DNA of 14,284 nucleotides. Origin: Elusimicrobia bacterium CG08_land_8_20_14_0_20_59_10. Its GTDB lineage: Bacteria; Elusimicrobiota; Elusimicrobia; Elusimicrobiales; UBA9959. Shown piece after piece: positions 12,655-14,284 of this stretch (positions within the stretch are counted from its first letter, which is position 1; each line of letters starts with the position of its first letter). Under the pieces are notes generated by a model. That model ran no database searches. It was not told the origin of the DNA and was given only the letters and a program-made list of their open reading frames with translations. The position numbers were made by a program, and so were the translations under genes. The stretch spans positions 1 through 14,284 of the forward strand of contig PEXO01000235.1 of the NCBI GenBank assembly GCA_002779045.1, given 5' to 3'.

Positions 12655-12688
12655 GGACCCGGGTCCTTTTCCAGCCCCCCCGAAAAGG
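12655..12688. repeat. Palindrome and adjoining hairpin in the divergent intergenic region
   Basis: GGACCCGGGTCC (12655-12666) is a perfect 12-bp palindrome. It overlaps a second inverted repeat, CCTTTTC (12665-12671) with GAAAAGG (12682-12688), 7-bp stem and 10-base C-rich loop. They lie between divergent promoters, so they are not needed as terminators; an operator or a leftover repeat is possible. Confidence 0.45.
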
Positions 12689-12750
12689 TCCCCGGCAAGG
12701 CCAGGCCCCCGTACTGCGCTTGGCCGCTATAAGGGCGTCGGAACTCCGGT

Positions 12751-12780
12751 TTGCAAACAGGGAGAGACTACCGCTATAAT
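12751..12780 (+). promoter_or_regulatory. Promoter of the GspF/PilC-like gene
   Basis: TTGCAA (12751-12756) and TATAAT (12775-12780), 18-bp spacer, ending CTACCGCTATAAT exactly like the TPR gene's promoter. The start site would be about 23 bases before the ATG. A CCGCGG-caggg-CCGCGG hairpin (12788-12804) fills this leader where a ribosome site would normally be. Confidence 0.7.
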
Positions 12781-12809
12781 TAAGGCTCCGCGGCAGGGCC
12801 GCGGGACCT

Positions 12810-14174
12810 ATGATATCCGATGAACGCCTGCTTGATCTCTGCCGCGCGCTTGAGGCCGCGGTGCGCAGCGGCCTCGCCCTCAGCGACGCCTTTGAGACGC
12901 TGGCCAAGTCCCACTCCCATCGCGGCCTGATAGCCTATGCCGCGAAGATGACGGCCCGCGGGACCACTATCCATGAGGCCCTCGCGGCCCGGAAGATCTT
13001 CCCACCCGTCTTCATCGCCCTGCTGCGGGCCGGCGAGGAAGGCGGCAAGACGGACGACTTCCTGCACCTCTACGCCGGCTGCCTGGAAGTGCGCATAGAG
13101 TTCCGCCGCCGCATACGCCGCGCGCTTATCTACCCCGCCTTCACCGCCCTGCTGGCCGGGGCGCTTTTCCTGGTGATGACCCTCAAGGCCATCCCGATGA
13201 TAGTCGGGCCGCTGGCGCAGGCCGGGGCCCCGGTTCCGCTGCCTGCGCTCTGGCTGAAGGACCTGGCCGCATACCTGCAGGCCAACTGGCCGCCGGCGCT
13301 GTTTGGCGCCATAGCCTGTTTCCTTATATTACGCCGGCTGCTGAGCTCAGGGCCCGCGCGCAAAGCGCGCGCCCTGGCCTGCCACCTGCTGCCGGGCTTC
13401 AGGTTCGCCACCATACAGGCGCGGTTCTATAATATTTACACCACCATGTCCTTGCTGCTGAAAGCCGGGCTGCCTCCCAGCGCCATGATAGACGTATTGC
13501 TGCAGTTCTCGGAGGACGACCCGCTTACCCGCCGCCGCTTCAGGCGCGCCGAGGCCATGCTGGCCGACGGCGTCACTTTTGCGGCCAGCCTGGACGGCTT
13601 TATCCCGAAGGAAGACTTCTGCGCCATGGAGATAGCCGAAAAGACGGGGCGGCTGGAGGAAACGCTGCTGCGCCTGGGCAAAACCCATTATGACCTGCAC
13701 CTGCACCGGCTCAAGCTGCTTTCCACCTTTTTTACCATCGCCACCACGGCCGCCCTGGCCCCGCTCTGCTTCCTGCTCATATTTTCGCTGATTAAGCCGG
13801 TGCTCTCCGCCATCGGCGGCATCACAGAACTCCCGGCGGAAGGCGCCGGCCCGGCGCCGGCCATGCAGCCGCGGCCCGCCCCCGCCGCGCTGCCCAGAAC
13901 CACTAACTTCTCCGTGAACGCCGACACCGAGACCGCCCTTTTCAACCGGGTACAGGGCGCGAAAATAGCGGAATTCATCAGGGAGCGCGCGGCGCCCAAA
14001 ACCGCGGAACCGGGGATGCCCGAGCCCCCCGCCGGGCTTTCCGAAGAACCGGCCGGCACGAACGCAGCACCGGCGAAAAAGAAGCTGGGCCCTGTTCCGC
14101 GGATAAAAAAAGCCGCTTTCGGGAACATAAATTCCACACCCATACAGCCTTCCGACGTAGGCGGTTCCAGGTAA
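12810..14174 (+). CDS. GspF/PilC-type inner-membrane assembly protein with Pro/Ala-rich tail
   Basis: Polytopic platform protein of type II secretion or type IV pili. 454 aa with two T2SF domains. Domain 1 (about 8-130) has ALEAAVRSGLALSDAFETLA and FIALLRAGEEGGK (68-80), then TM1 at 108-131. TM2 is about 162-177. Domain 2 (about 203-335) has NIYTTMSLLLKAGLPPSAMI and CAMEIAEKTGRLEE (271-284), then TM3 at 304-330. It lacks the usual N-terminal stretch before domain 1 and adds about 110 Pro/Ala-rich residues, probably disordered, after TM3. No Shine-Dalgarno; the ATG at 12810 follows a leader hairpin. No gspE or pilin gene is visible, but the operon may go on at the window's right edge. Confidence 0.92.
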   Translation: MISDERLLDLCRALEAAVRSGLALSDAFETLAKSHSHRGLIAYAAKMTARGTTIHEALAARKIFPPVFIALLRAGEEGGKTDDFLHLYAGCLEVRIEFRRRIRRALIYPAFTALLAGALFLVMTLKAIPMIVGPLAQAGAPVPLPALWLKDLAAYLQANWPPALFGAIACFLILRRLLSSGPARKARALACHLLPGFRFATIQARFYNIYTTMSLLLKAGLPPSAMIDVLLQFSEDDPLTRRRFRRAEAMLADGVTFAASLDGFIPKEDFCAMEIAEKTGRLEETLLRLGKTHYDLHLHRLKLLSTFFTIATTAALAPLCFLLIFSLIKPVLSAIGGITELPAEGAGPAPAMQPRPAPAALPRTTNFSVNADTETALFNRVQGAKIAEFIRERAAPKTAEPGMPEPPAGLSEEPAGTNAAPAKKKLGPVPRIKKAAFGNINSTPIQPSDVGGSR

Positions 14175-14203
14175 CGCGTCCGAACCCCCGTAACGGCATT
14201 TGT

Positions 14204-14209
14204 TATAAT
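14204..14209 (+). promoter_or_regulatory. Possible -10 box before the last gene
   Basis: Perfect TATAAT 31 bases before the presumed start, in an AT-rich patch. No convincing -35 at 16-18 bp upstream (CGAACC at 17). Confidence 0.35.
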
Positions 14210-14239
14210 AAAATTCAGCTAAAATAAGGGAGAGCCGCC

Positions 14240-14284
14240 TTGCAAATAACACTGCCCGGAGCCGGCAAGATAGATTTTGCGCGT
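14240..14284 (+). CDS. Start of an unidentified gene, cut by the window edge
   Basis: Fifteen codons from a TTG at 14240, preceded by AAGGGAGAG at workable spacing: LQITLPGAGKIDFAR, with the first residue read as Met. Too short to identify. It lies 65 bp after the GspF/PilC-like gene on the same strand and might belong to the same system. Confidence 0.45.
   Translation, partial: MQITLPGAGKIDFAR

Noticed and set aside
13347..14252. 301-codon open frame on the minus strand
   Set aside because: Antisense to the GspF/PilC-like gene, Gly/Arg-rich with no recognisable domain; a shadow frame.

Overview
The window is GC-rich, gene-dense DNA from what looks like an anaerobic, Gram-negative-type bacterium. 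The evidence is Fe-S/metal handling genes (Fur regulator, ZIP transporter, NifX-fold proteins, MinD-ferredoxin and Mrp/NBP35 ATPases), a DUF134 regulator, phosphotransacetylase, secreted proteins with Sec signals, and a GspF/PilC-type assembly protein. The mix (pyruvoyl arginine decarboxylase, GIDE-domain protein, DUF134, DUF169) would fit an uncultured lineage such as Elusimicrobiota, but that placement is a low-confidence inference. No rRNA, tRNA or CRISPR array was seen.

Region 1 (1-5709, minus strand) reads like one long Fur-headed run: a Fur-family regulator behind a near-perfect sigma70 promoter carrying an inverted-repeat operator, a NifX-fold protein, a MinD-type ATPase with a ferredoxin insert, a ZIP metal transporter, a second frameshifted NifX-fold gene, DUF169, a shortened radical SAM protein, phosphatidylserine decarboxylase, pyruvoyl-dependent arginine decarboxylase and an Mrp/NBP35 ATPase cut by the window edge. 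Many genes overlap by ATGA or are a few bases apart. The theme is metal sensing and import, Fe-S carriage, and pyruvoyl enzymes for polyamine and lipid synthesis.

Region 2 (5798-7409) holds a methyltransferase, the 3' remnant of a thioredoxin-like gene, a 407-bp deletion derivative of an IS1595-type element with perfect 25-bp inverted ends, and an ArsR-type regulator on the plus strand.

Region 3 (7477-9628, minus) is a DUF134-led operon: DUF134 with a perfect 20-bp palindromic operator between its promoter and start codon, a PaaI-type thioesterase, phosphotransacetylase (two frameshifts, both at homopolymers), and a DsrE-like protein.

Region 4 (9647-14284) holds an ECF sigma factor divergent from a GIDE-domain membrane protein, a secreted TPR protein with a long structured leader, a small unknown secreted protein with a sequence echo about 1 kb away, a GspF/PilC-like protein with a long C-terminal tail, and the first codons of another gene.

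The most striking overall feature is how many genes are broken or remodelled: an apparent MinD-ferredoxin/IscU-tail chimera, a radical SAM protein without its barrel, a frameshifted NifX gene, a doubly frameshifted pta, a beheaded thioredoxin, and a deleted IS. This is either genuine gene decay or errors in the assembly; reads would decide.
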